A DNA stretch of 64,000 nucleotides, from contig NZ_KK037166.1 in the NCBI RefSeq assembly GCF_000568255.1, forward strand, positions 10,422,927 through 10,486,926, given 5' to 3'. Below are positions 43,381 to 51,408 of this stretch, piece after piece. Source of the stretch: Kutzneria sp. 744 (lineage in GTDB: Bacteria; Actinomycetota; Actinomycetes; Mycobacteriales; Pseudonocardiaceae). The position numbers and the translations under genes are program-made. The notes beneath the pieces are model-generated. The model was not told the origin of the DNA and made no database searches. It was given only the letters and a program-made list of their open reading frames with translations. The number at the start of each line of letters is the position of its first letter. The first letter of the stretch is position 1.

Positions 43381-44036
43381 CTCACCTCCTTCAGCGTCGG
43401 CGGCCTCGTTTGTGTCACACCACCCGTTGACCTGCGGATTTCCGGGTCGGTGTCGACGAGGTCGGCGAGCTTGCGCAGCCCGCGGTGGGCCGCGGTGCGC
43501 ACGGCGCCGGCGCGCTTGCCGAGCACCCGGGCTGCTCCTGCGGCGTCCAGCCCCATGACCACCCGGAGCAGGACCGCTTCGGCCTGGTCGCGGGGCAGTG
43601 TCGCGATCAACGCCAGCGCCTCGTCGGTCCCGATCGCGTTCACCGCGGACTCGGCGGTGTCCTCGCGGGCGGGCACCTCGGCCAACTGCTCGTCCTGCTC
43701 CGAGCTGACCGGGCGTCTTCGCTGTTGGCGGAGGTGATCCAGGGCACGGTTGCGGGCGATGGTCGCCGCCCAGCCGCGAAATCCGTCCAGGTCGCCGCGG
43801 AACGTCGCCAGGTCCCGCGCGATGTGCAGCCACGCCTCCGACGCGACGTCCTCGGCGTCGTCGCCGACCAGAACACGCAGGTAGCGCAGCAGATTGGGCT
43901 GGACAGCGCGATACAGCACCCGAAACGCGTCCTCGTCGCCGTCCTCCTGCGCAGCCCGCAACGCCGCCGACGGGTCGTCCGGCGTGCCCGGCCCGTTGTC
44001 TCCTGGGCGGACCGACACCAGTGCCCTCACCACCAT
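43377..44036 (-). CDS. ECF-type RNA polymerase sigma factor
   Basis: This 219-residue sigma factor has region 2 (AFRVLYRAVQPNLLRYLRVL, VGDDAEDVASEAWLHIARDL, GFRGWAATIARNRALDHLRQ). After an acidic linker comes region 4 (LPRDQAEAVLLRVVMGLDAA, then GAVRTAAHRGLRKLADL). It directs RNA polymerase to a small regulon, often envelope genes. ATG 44036 or GTG 44030 may be the start. It is first in an operon with its anti-sigma and is divergent from a cell-wall protein gene, a natural candidate target. Confidence 0.9.
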   Translation of the reverse strand: MVVRALVSVRPGDNGPGTPDDPSAALRAAQEDGDEDAFRVLYRAVQPNLLRYLRVLVGDDAEDVASEAWLHIARDLATFRGDLDGFRGWAATIARNRALDHLRQQRRRPVSSEQDEQLAEVPAREDTAESAVNAIGTDEALALIATLPRDQAEAVLLRVVMGLDAAGAARVLGKRAGAVRTAAHRGLRKLADLVDTDPEIRRSTGGVTQTRPPTLKEVR

Positions 44037-44246
44037 TCTGCGACATGTCGACGACCGCGACATCATGGTCCAGCCCGTGCCGTTAGGGAACCCCTCCGTG
44101 GCCGGCCGCCTCGGCGACATCGACGCGCGCGCCGCATTTGGCCAGTCGCCCGCGGTAACTAACAAAGAGCTAACGACACTGTCCATTCGGGAGCGCGCAG
44201 CGCATGATCTCGCGGCATCGCCTTTCACCGCCTCCTGGAGCCCACT

Positions 44247-44960
44247 ATGGTCAAGTCCGGTTTTCTGAGAACCATCGCCGCGGTGTTGCTCACCGCAGGA
44301 GCCGCGCTCATGGCGTCGGGTGTGGCGGCCGCGGCGACGGACACCCCGCCACCGTCGGGAGATGATCGGGCGATCGTCTACTCGGGCAACGCCGTCACCT
44401 GCGACCAGGCGCACCTGGCCGGTGGCATCGTCCAGGTCACGGCCACTGTGGACGCCACGAACACCTACATCACCGTGACTGGTGTTCCCGGTGGCGTCAC
44501 GGTCACCGGCATCGTGGTGAAGGGCAGCGACGGGTTCAACGTGTATCTGCCCGCGGCACTCGGCGCGCTGCCCTGGACGAACCTGCACTCGCCGATAGCC
44601 GGCAACAGCGGCAAACCCGCGACGATCAGCCACTGGTTCGCTTGTGGCGCCGAGACGACGTCGTCGACGAGCAAGACGACCAGTCCCAGCAGCACCACAA
44701 AAGCCACTAGTTCCACGAGCAAGACGAGCACCACCAGTGCGACGACAACAACCACGCCAGGCTCATCGACCTCCTCCACCAAGGCGAGCATCACCACCAC
44801 GACGGCCGCGGTCGCCGCGACGACGACCACGTCTGCCGGCACGGCGCCGCTCGCCTTCACCGGCTTCAGCGGGGGCTGGCTGATCGTTGTCGCGGCCGCA
44901 TTGCTGCTCGGCGGGGCCGCGCTCATCGCGATTCCCAAGCTGCGCGCCCGGCGACGCTAG
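44247..44960 (+). CDS. cell-wall surface protein with LAFTG sorting signal
   Basis: This 237-residue exported protein has a signal peptide ending near GVAAAAT and a beta-rich domain of about 100 residues with two cysteines. A 70-residue Ser/Thr/Lys linker follows. The ending is LAFTGFSGGW, a hydrophobic helix and the basic tail RARRR. LAxTG is the motif preferred by class E sortases of high-GC actinobacteria, so the protein is probably linked covalently to peptidoglycan. The start follows GGAG. It is divergent from the ECF sigma gene, which may control it. Confidence 0.82.
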   Translation: MVKSGFLRTIAAVLLTAGAALMASGVAAAATDTPPPSGDDRAIVYSGNAVTCDQAHLAGGIVQVTATVDATNTYITVTGVPGGVTVTGIVVKGSDGFNVYLPAALGALPWTNLHSPIAGNSGKPATISHWFACGAETTSSTSKTTSPSSTTKATSSTSKTSTTSATTTTTPGSSTSSTKASITTTTAAVAATTTTSAGTAPLAFTGFSGGWLIVVAAALLLGGAALIAIPKLRARRR

Positions 44961-45346
44961 CCGCTGAGTTCCGCTGTCTCCGCCCTCGGCGTCCACTGTG
45001 GACGTTGAGGGCGGGGGACTGGCCAGAGTGCGTGCGCACAGCTGGGCGCGTGCCGGCACCGGAGCCCACGGCGAGGCGGATACGAACTGTTGCGGGGCCT
45101 GCTCGTTGCTGTCGGGCAGACGCGCGGCCATAGGCTGGATCGACTTGCGTTGCCGGCCACCATCAGCCACCGCAGGCAACTTGCGCCCCATTGTCGCTGG
45201 TCCTTGCGCTGCAACAAGACAGGCATCTCGATGCGAACGACTCCAGCTCGTCACGTGGGCGGTCGACATGATCCAGCTTCACGCGGTGATCAACGGCACG
45301 GACTTGCCGCAACACAAGCAAATTCACCCGACTCAACGAAGTACTA
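44961..45346. other. intergenic region, no gene recognised
   Basis: About 385 bases lie between the wall-protein gene and the convergent dioxygenase gene. A CCACTGTGGACG-type dyad near 44992-45006 may help terminate the wall-protein transcript. Short frames on both strands, for example around 45090-45350, lack recognisable features. Confidence 0.4.
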
Positions 45347-46285
45347 CTAGGACGGTACCGGGGGAGTGCCGTGGGTGTGGAAGGACTCGATGGTCTTCAA
45401 TCCCCATGCCTGGCCCTTGGCACGTTCGTCCTGGGTCCAGCTGATCGGCCGCCAGTCGGGGGCCAACACGAGCCGGGTCAACGGGTTGCACAGCTCGATG
45501 CGGTTGCCGCCGGGCTCGTAGACGTACAGGAAGAACGTCTGCTGGATGGCGTGTTTGTGCGGGCCGGTCTCGATGAACACGCCGTTGTCGAGGAAGATGT
45601 CGGCGCCGCGGAGGATGTCTTCGCGGGTGTCGGTGGCGAACGCGATGTGGTGCAGTCGGCCGTTGCTGCCGGTCCAGTCGTTGGTGTAGACGATGTCGTA
45701 CGATTTGTTGCCAAAGTGGAGCCATTGCGCGGCGACGGATCCGTCGTCCTGCACGATCTGCTCGGTGACCTCGCCGCCCAGGCGGTCCGACACGAAGCGC
45801 CCATTGGCCGGCACGTCGGCGGCCAGGAAGTTGACGTGGTCGAGCCGGCGAACGGAGACGCCACGCCCCGGATACGCCTGCGGCTGGTTCTTCAACGACG
45901 GCCGCGACTCCGGTGGTGCCTCGAACCACGTGGTCTCCCAGTAGAGCTGGATCTCGTGCCCGTCGGGATCGGTGCACAGGTAGCTGGGACCGATGCCGGC
46001 CCCCGCCGCCAACCACCGGCCACCGGAATTCAAGGACACCAACCGGTCCAGCGCCTCCCGGCTGGACGCGCGCAGGGCGGTGCGGCGTATTCCGGACGTG
46101 TCGCTGGCGGTGAGCACGAGGCTGTACTGCTCGTAGTCGTCCCACGTGCGCAGGAACACCGAATCACCGTCGCTACCGTTTTCGGTGAGCCCCATCAGCT
46201 CGGTGAAGAACCACAGGCTGCGCTCGGGTTCCGGGGTGAGCAGCTCGACGTGTCCGAGGTGCGCGACATCGTGCCGGGGAGCCAT
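45347..46285 (-). CDS. VOC-superfamily extradiol dioxygenase (catechol 2,3-dioxygenase-like)
   Basis: This 312-residue protein has two VOC modules (residues about 8-135 and 146-270). The type I extradiol dioxygenase metal ligands are present: His in RLDHVNFLA near residue 149, His in LHHIAFATD near residue 213 and Glu in GNRIELCNP near residue 264. The FFLYVYEPGG segment is also typical. These enzymes cleave catechols next to the hydroxyls using Fe(II) and O2. It is the last gene of a leftward operon (12 bases after galD) for the lower gallate pathway, so it may be the ring-cleaving enzyme of that pathway. Confidence 0.87.
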   Translation of the reverse strand: MAPRHDVAHLGHVELLTPEPERSLWFFTELMGLTENGSDGDSVFLRTWDDYEQYSLVLTASDTSGIRRTALRASSREALDRLVSLNSGGRWLAAGAGIGPSYLCTDPDGHEIQLYWETTWFEAPPESRPSLKNQPQAYPGRGVSVRRLDHVNFLAADVPANGRFVSDRLGGEVTEQIVQDDGSVAAQWLHFGNKSYDIVYTNDWTGSNGRLHHIAFATDTREDILRGADIFLDNGVFIETGPHKHAIQQTFFLYVYEPGGNRIELCNPLTRLVLAPDWRPISWTQDERAKGQAWGLKTIESFHTHGTPPVPS

Positions 46286-46297
46286 GCGATCTCCTTG

Positions 46298-47299
46298 TCA
46301 GCGGGGGAAAACCTTGCCGTCGAACAGCTTCCGGGCCGTGCGCACGACCCCGCTGCGCCGGACGCGGCCGTCGGAGTCCAGCTCGACCTCCACCTGGAGA
46401 TGGCCGGTCGGATGCTCGACGTCCACTCTGGACGATCCACTGCACAGCTCGTTGCCGACGGCGCCGTCCATCATCAGCGCGGTAGCGACGCTGACCGCGC
46501 CAAGCACGCCGATGGATGTGTGCAGCTTCAAGGGAATGAACGTGCGGGTGCAGATCGAACCGCCGTCGACCGCCGGGGACACCAACGTGGTCTTGGGTAC
46601 CGAAGTAGTGTCGTCGAGCCCCATCAGCTTGGCCGCGGACAAGCGGAGTTCTTGCACACGATCGCGCAGAGAAACATCTTCGGCCAACTCGGCGACCGGC
46701 TCGTATCCCGTGATACCGAGATTCGCGGCCCGGGCGACGACAACCGGCATGCCGTTGTCGACGCAGGTCACCGGCACGCCGCCGATCACGTCGACGAGAT
46801 TGCCCGTCGGCAGCACGCCGTTCGCACCCTCGGTGTCCTCGAAGTCCAACACCACGCCGGGCGCGGTGCCGGGAACGCCGGAGATGGCGACGTCCTCGGT
46901 GGGAAACCGGGCCGTGGCAACGCTGTCGGAGTTGACCATCCGGATCCGCACCGGGCGGCCAGCCGGCGCCAGCCCGCGCTCCACGGCGAACAGGCCTACG
47001 CCCGCCAGGAGATTCCCGCAGTTCTGCCGGTCGGAGACGGTCGCCTCCTCCACACCCAGTTGCAGGAACAGATAGTCGACGTCGACGTCCGGGTCGGAGC
47101 TCGGCGACACGACGGCGACCTTGCTGGTCAACGGGTTCGCGCCGCCGATGCCGTCGATCTGACGCGGATCCCCGCTGCCCATGATCCGGATCAGCAGGTC
47201 GTCCCGGGCGGCCGGATCCGACGGCAGGTCCGCGGCGAGGAAGTAGGCGCCCTTGGAGGTGCCGCCCCGCATCAGCACGCACGGCACGCCGGTCGTCAT
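46298..47299 (-). CDS. galD: 4-oxalomesaconate tautomerase (PrpF-fold)
   Basis: This 333-residue PrpF-family isomerase opens with CVLMRGGTSKGAYFLA and has GIGGANPLTSKVAVV near residue 50. The catalytic cysteine is in DRQNCGNLLAGVG near residue 94, with a second family motif GGSICTRTFIPLK near residue 245. GalD converts the keto form of 4-oxalomesaconate to the enol form for hydration. The relation to the adjoining LigK and to LigJ across the divergent promoter supports GalD over other PrpF members. It overlaps the ligK stop by four bases. Confidence 0.88.
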   Translation of the reverse strand: MTTGVPCVLMRGGTSKGAYFLAADLPSDPAARDDLLIRIMGSGDPRQIDGIGGANPLTSKVAVVSPSSDPDVDVDYLFLQLGVEEATVSDRQNCGNLLAGVGLFAVERGLAPAGRPVRIRMVNSDSVATARFPTEDVAISGVPGTAPGVVLDFEDTEGANGVLPTGNLVDVIGGVPVTCVDNGMPVVVARAANLGITGYEPVAELAEDVSLRDRVQELRLSAAKLMGLDDTTSVPKTTLVSPAVDGGSICTRTFIPLKLHTSIGVLGAVSVATALMMDGAVGNELCSGSSRVDVEHPTGHLQVEVELDSDGRVRRSGVVRTARKLFDGKVFPR

Positions 47300-47994
47300 C
47301 GGGCCCCGTACTCCGCGGCGGTCGCGTATCGCACGCCCAGTTCCGCCAGCTTGTCCCGTAATCCGTACCGGTCGAGGCCGAGTTGCCCGGCGCGGAACGC
47401 CTCCCGCGCCGCCTCTTCCTTCTCCACCCGAGCCTGGGCAAGCTCGATCGCCCGCGACACCGCGCCCTGGGCAACGCAGAGCACGCCGTCGTCATCGGCG
47501 AGGATCACGTCGCCGGGCCGGATCGCCTGCCCGCCCACGACAATCGGCACGTTCACCGCACCGGCGGTCGACTTGACGGTGCCCTGCGCGCTGATCGCCT
47601 TGGACCACACCGGAAATCCGAGGTGGTGCAACTCGGCGACGTCCCGCACCCCGGCGTCGATGACCAGCCCGCGAACTCCTCGTTCCTGCAATGAAGTCCC
47701 GAGCAGCTCGCCGAACATGCCGTCCGTGCAGGGAGAGGTGGTGGTGACGACCAGGACGTCGCCGGCCTGGCACTGCTCGACCGCGGCGTGGATCATCAGG
47801 TTGTCGCCGGGCCAGCACAACACCGTGACGGCCGAGCCGCCGATCCGGCTGCCCAGGTGCGTCGGCCGATGCCCGGTGCCGACGTAACCGATGCGCCCCA
47901 ACGCCTCGTGCACCGTTGCCACCCCGTATTCGGCCAGCCGGTCGATCGAGGCCAGCGGCGCGCGCGGGACGTCCGTCACCACAACCGTGTCCAT
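47296..47994 (-). CDS. ligK: 4-carboxy-4-hydroxy-2-oxoadipate aldolase/oxaloacetate decarboxylase
   Basis: This 232-residue RraA-like class II aldolase has GYVGTGHRPTHLGSRIGGSA near residue 37 and CWPGDNLMIHAAVE near residue 60. GLVIDAGVRDVAELHHLGFP near residue 110 carries the conserved Arg and Asp for the divalent metal, and VILADDDGVLCV lies near residue 163. LigK splits 4-carboxy-4-hydroxy-2-oxoadipate into pyruvate and oxaloacetate, the final step of the gallate/protocatechuate 4,5-cleavage route. It follows the GntR gene by two bases and overlaps galD. Confidence 0.9.
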   Translation of the reverse strand: MDTVVVTDVPRAPLASIDRLAEYGVATVHEALGRIGYVGTGHRPTHLGSRIGGSAVTVLCWPGDNLMIHAAVEQCQAGDVLVVTTTSPCTDGMFGELLGTSLQERGVRGLVIDAGVRDVAELHHLGFPVWSKAISAQGTVKSTAGAVNVPIVVGGQAIRPGDVILADDDGVLCVAQGAVSRAIELAQARVEKEEAAREAFRAGQLGLDRYGLRDKLAELGVRYATAAEYGAR

Positions 47995-47996
47995 GC

Positions 47997-48647
47997 CTAC
48001 TCCGTCTCCCTGAGCGCGGTGATCACGCTCCGCAGATGGTCGCGAGCCGCCTGCTCGGCGGCGTTCGGATCGTGGCGGGCGATCGCGTCGATGATCGCCA
48101 GATGCTCCGGCAGCGACACGTGTGTGCGGCCGTCCCGCATGGCCAGCCGGAACTGGTGCCGCACGATCTGGCCGTGCAGCCGCTCCAGCAGCTCACTCGC
48201 CACCGGCTGGTCGGCGATCTCGCGGACCAGCCGGTGCAGTTCCCGGTTCAGCGCCGAGTACTTCATCGGCTCCCCGTCCGCCACCGCCGCCCGCATCTGC
48301 TCGCCGACCCGCGTCAGCGCGTCGATCTGATCGTCGGTGGCCTTCACCGCGGCCTTGGCCGCGCACAGCCCCTCCAGCACCATGCGGCACTCGGTGATCG
48401 CCACGGCCTCGTCGACGGTGACGACTCGGACCCTGGCCCCCCGATTCGGGATGCGCTCGACCAGCCCCTCGGCGGTGAGGTCGATCAACGCCGCGCGCAC
48501 GCTGGCCCGGGTCACCCCGAACGTGTCGGCCAGCTCCGCCTCGACCAGGCGCTGGCCCGGCACGACGTCCCCGGCCAGCAGGGCCGCGCGCAGCGCCGCC
48601 ACCGTGGCCTGCCTGCCTGCCTCGCCCTCCTGAGGCGCGCTGGACAT
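47997..48647 (-). CDS. GntR-family regulator (FadR/FCD type)
   Basis: This 216-residue regulator has an N-terminal GntR winged helix (AALLAGDVVPGQRLVEAELA, then VTRASVRAALIDL, residues 15-75). The C-terminal FCD ligand domain has His residues in LNRELHRLVREIA and LPEHLAIIDAI and an Asp/His pair for a metal-bound organic acid. It heads the leftward operon ligK-galD-dioxygenase and is divergent from the permease/ligJ operon. It should control both through the dyad at 48687-48723, probably derepressing on a pathway acid. Confidence 0.9.
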   Translation of the reverse strand: MSSAPQEGEAGRQATVAALRAALLAGDVVPGQRLVEAELADTFGVTRASVRAALIDLTAEGLVERIPNRGARVRVVTVDEAVAITECRMVLEGLCAAKAAVKATDDQIDALTRVGEQMRAAVADGEPMKYSALNRELHRLVREIADQPVASELLERLHGQIVRHQFRLAMRDGRTHVSLPEHLAIIDAIARHDPNAAEQAARDHLRSVITALRETE

Positions 48648-48686
48648 GGGTGCTCCCTTCCTCGACGACGGACGCTAAGCATCTCA

Positions 48687-48723
48687 CACAAGATTGTCAA
48701 CAATCCTGTCGACAACTCTTGTG
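48687..48723. promoter_or_regulatory. nested palindromic operator of the gallate cluster
   Basis: The divergent promoter holds nested dyads. CACAAGA (48687-48693) pairs with TCTTGTG (48717-48723). Inside them are GATTGT-CA-ACAATC (48692-48705) and the perfect TGTCGACA (48707-48714). TTGTC/GACAA half-sites of this sort are typical of FCD-type GntR regulators. The site lies about 40 bases upstream of the GntR start and 54 bases upstream of the permease start, well placed to repress both. Confidence 0.65.
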
Positions 48724-48776
48724 ACGATCACGTCGTCAGAGCTACGGTTCGTGGCCATCGACCCGAGGGAGGGTTC

Positions 48777-50201
48777 ATGTCCAGCAGCGCGCAAGTGCCG
48801 ACGCGGGACCGGGCCGCCGTGCTGGCCAGGCTGGACCGGCTGCCGCGGCAGGCCGTGAGCCACGCCGCCACCGGCATCGTCGGTTTCGCGATGTTCGTGA
48901 TCTTCTACTGCAACTTCGACATCAACGTGTCGTTTCTCCAGACGTGCGGCCAGATCGTGCCGGCCTGCACCCCGGCCGTCGCGCAGTCCTGGCTGCCGCT
49001 GCCGGTCTGCGCCTATCTCGCCGGCTACGTCGTCGGCTGCCTGCTGATCGCCCCGCTGTCCGACCGCCTCGGCCGCCGGCCGGTGCTCGCGGGCTCGGTG
49101 GGCTTTGCCGCGCTGGGCTCGCTGATCGCCGCGGTCGCCGGCGACTACGGCACGTTCACCATCGGCCGCGCCATCACCGGCATCGCGATGGGGGCCGTAC
49201 TCGCCGTCGGCAACACCTACATCGGCGAACTCGCCCCGCACGGTGCCCGAGCCCGGTACACCGCAACGACTTTTGTGCTGTGCACGCTGGGCGCGATGGT
49301 GGGCATCGGACTCGGGCTGGTGCTCACCACGGAGGCCGCGCCGTTCCCCGAGGGCATGCCGGTCGCGTTCGGACTGGCCAGCGGCTGGCGCTGGATCCAT
49401 TGGGTGGCGGTCATTCTGGGCGTTCTCGCCGTAGTCGCCGCGTTACGACTGCCCGAATCCCCGCGCTGGCTGGTCGAACATCGCCGGATTGACGACGCGA
49501 CGGCGGTCGTCGCGAGGCTGGAGACCAGGGCGAAGGGCCCGCTGTCCGAGCCCGATTTGTCGACGGTGCCGCCGCCCGCCGAGCACGCGCAGCACGCCTA
49601 CCGCGAGCTGTTCGTGGATCGCCGATACCGAAACCGGGCGCTGCTGCTGGTCGCAATGTGGTTCACCGGCTACGCGACGGTCTTCTCCTACTCGACCGGC
49701 TCCACGGTCGTGCTGACCAGTCTGCACTTCACGCCGCCGGTGGCCGGCATGATCTCCGCCGCCGGCGGCGTCGGGTTCTTCGTGCAGGGCCTGTTCTCGG
49801 CCCGGTACTCCGAGGTGCTGGAGCGCCGCTACTGGCTGCCCGTGGGCGCGGCGATGACCGTGCTGGGCGCGGTGATCATCGCGTTGCTCGGCGCCGACAT
49901 CGGCTGGGCGCTGGCCGGCTCGTTCCTGGTGTTCTTCGGCTTCAACGTGTGGGTGCCGCCGACGTTCGCGCTGTCCGCGGAGAGCTTCCCGACCCGGGTC
50001 CGGTCCGCCGGCTTCGGCCTGGTGGACGGCATCGGCGTGCTCGGCGGGGCGATGGGCGTGCTGGTGATCGCCCCCTTGGTGCCGTTGCTCGCGCCGCTGC
50101 CGGCGCTGCTGCTGGTGTCGAGCTTCCTGGTGGTCGCCGCGGTGTTGGCCCAGTTCACGCCGCGTACCCGCAACCGCGCACTGGAGGAGCTGTCCCCGTG
50201 A
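48777..50201 (+). CDS. MFS transporter, aromatic-acid type
   Basis: This 474-residue, twelve-helix permease of the sugar/aromatic-acid symporter branch has PLSDRLGRRPVLAGS near residue 92, the GRAITGIAMGAVLAVGNTYI segment near residue 130 and LPESPRWLVEHRR near residue 222. The second half has ALSAESFPTRVRSAGFG near residue 398. It starts at ATG 48777 behind GAGGGAGGG. It overlaps ligJ by four bases and is controlled from the GntR dyad, so gallate or a similar phenolic acid is the likely cargo (inferred from context). Confidence 0.88.
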   Translation: MSSSAQVPTRDRAAVLARLDRLPRQAVSHAATGIVGFAMFVIFYCNFDINVSFLQTCGQIVPACTPAVAQSWLPLPVCAYLAGYVVGCLLIAPLSDRLGRRPVLAGSVGFAALGSLIAAVAGDYGTFTIGRAITGIAMGAVLAVGNTYIGELAPHGARARYTATTFVLCTLGAMVGIGLGLVLTTEAAPFPEGMPVAFGLASGWRWIHWVAVILGVLAVVAALRLPESPRWLVEHRRIDDATAVVARLETRAKGPLSEPDLSTVPPPAEHAQHAYRELFVDRRYRNRALLLVAMWFTGYATVFSYSTGSTVVLTSLHFTPPVAGMISAAGGVGFFVQGLFSARYSEVLERRYWLPVGAAMTVLGAVIIALLGADIGWALAGSFLVFFGFNVWVPPTFALSAESFPTRVRSAGFGLVDGIGVLGGAMGVLVIAPLVPLLAPLPALLLVSSFLVVAAVLAQFTPRTRNRALEELSP

Positions 50202-51193
50202 TCATCGACTGCCATGGCCATTACACGACCGCGCCGGCCGCGCATACGGCCTGGCGGGAGCACCAACTCGCCGGCGACGCACCGAAGTACCCGACCATCA
50301 CGGACGACGAGATCCGCGAGTCGGTGCAGGGCCAGTTGCGGGTCATGGACGAGCGCGGCATCGACCTGACGATCTTCTCGCCGCGCGCCTCCGCCATGGC
50401 CCACCACCTCGGCGACGAATCGACCAGCGCCGCCTGGGCTCGCGCGTGCAACGACCTTGTGCACCGCGTGGTCACGCTCCACCCGGGCCGGTTCGTGGGC
50501 GTCGGCCAGATGCCGCAGTCGCCGGGTGCGCCGATCGAACGGTCCATCGGCGAGCTCCGCCGCTGCGTCGAGGAACTGGGCTTTGTCGGCTGCAACGTGA
50601 ATCCCGACCCCAGCGGCGGGTACTGGACCGCGCCGCCGCTGACCGACCGCGGCTGGTATCCGTTCTACGAGGCGATGATCGAGCTGGACGTGCCGGCGAT
50701 GGTGCACGTGTCCGCGTCCGCGAACCCCGTCTTCCACGCCACCGGCGCGCACTACCTCAACGCCGACACGACCGCGTTCATGCAGCTGCTGCAGGGCGAC
50801 CTGTTCGCCGACCTGCCCGAGCTGCGGCTGGTGATCCCCCACGGCGGCGGCGCGGTCCCGTACCACTGGGGACGCTACCGCGGGCTCGCGGACATGCTTG
50901 CCCGGCCGGAGCCGGCCGAGCACGTGCTGGCGAACGTGTCCTTCGACACCTGCGTCTACCACCAGCCCGGCATCGATCTGCTGTTCGAGGTGATCGATGC
51001 GGACGCCGTGCTGTTCGGCTCGGAGACGCTCGGCGCGGTCCGCGGCGTGGACAGTCGGACCGGCCACCACTTCGACGACACCCGTCGGTACGTGGACGCG
51101 GCCGGGCTGTCCGAAGTGGACCGTGCCAAGGTCTACGAGCACAATGCCCGCCGGGTGTACCCACGCCTGAAGACGATCCCATCGCAGCTGTGA
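50198..51193 (+). CDS. ligJ: 4-oxalomesaconate hydratase (LigJ, amidohydrolase fold)
   Basis: This 331-residue amidohydrolase-fold enzyme matches LigJ along its length. It has an N-terminal IIDCHGHYTTAP with the metal-binding HGH, LTIFSPRASAMAHHLGD near residue 61 and NVNPDPSGGYWTAPPLTDRG near residue 138. MVHVSASANPVFHATGAHYL is near residue 168, IPHGGGAVPYHWGRYRG near residue 212 and FDTCVYHQPGIDLL near residue 250. LigJ hydrates 4-oxalomesaconate to 4-carboxy-4-hydroxy-2-oxoadipate. The GTG start overlaps the permease stop. It completes the lower pathway with GalD and LigK encoded on the other side of the promoter. Confidence 0.93.
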   Translation: MIIDCHGHYTTAPAAHTAWREHQLAGDAPKYPTITDDEIRESVQGQLRVMDERGIDLTIFSPRASAMAHHLGDESTSAAWARACNDLVHRVVTLHPGRFVGVGQMPQSPGAPIERSIGELRRCVEELGFVGCNVNPDPSGGYWTAPPLTDRGWYPFYEAMIELDVPAMVHVSASANPVFHATGAHYLNADTTAFMQLLQGDLFADLPELRLVIPHGGGAVPYHWGRYRGLADMLARPEPAEHVLANVSFDTCVYHQPGIDLLFEVIDADAVLFGSETLGAVRGVDSRTGHHFDDTRRYVDAAGLSEVDRAKVYEHNARRVYPRLKTIPSQL

Positions 51194-51408
51194 GCGACAC
51201 CGGTGCCAGGTTCGTCGCGCACAAGACCGAGGGCGTCGTTGTTGTAGCCGCCGTCGACCAGGCCATCGACACGGTCGAGTGCTCGACCGCGATGCGGTCC
51301 AGAAGTTGTTGCCCCGTAGTCGAATTCTGCACCGACGGCGCGGTCACACTCACCGCGAGCGGCAGGCGGAGCCGGGCGACCGACGGCTGCCGCCCGGTCG
51401 GCGCCGGT

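Noticed and set aside
44644-44883. Arg/Pro-rich frame inside the wall-protein gene
   Set aside because: It is the alternative frame of the Ser/Thr-rich linker, whose repeats force an open frame.
51194-51408. Possible small gene between ligJ and the dehydrogenase
   Set aside because: Frames on both strands lack start signals and known motifs; the region only separates convergent genes.
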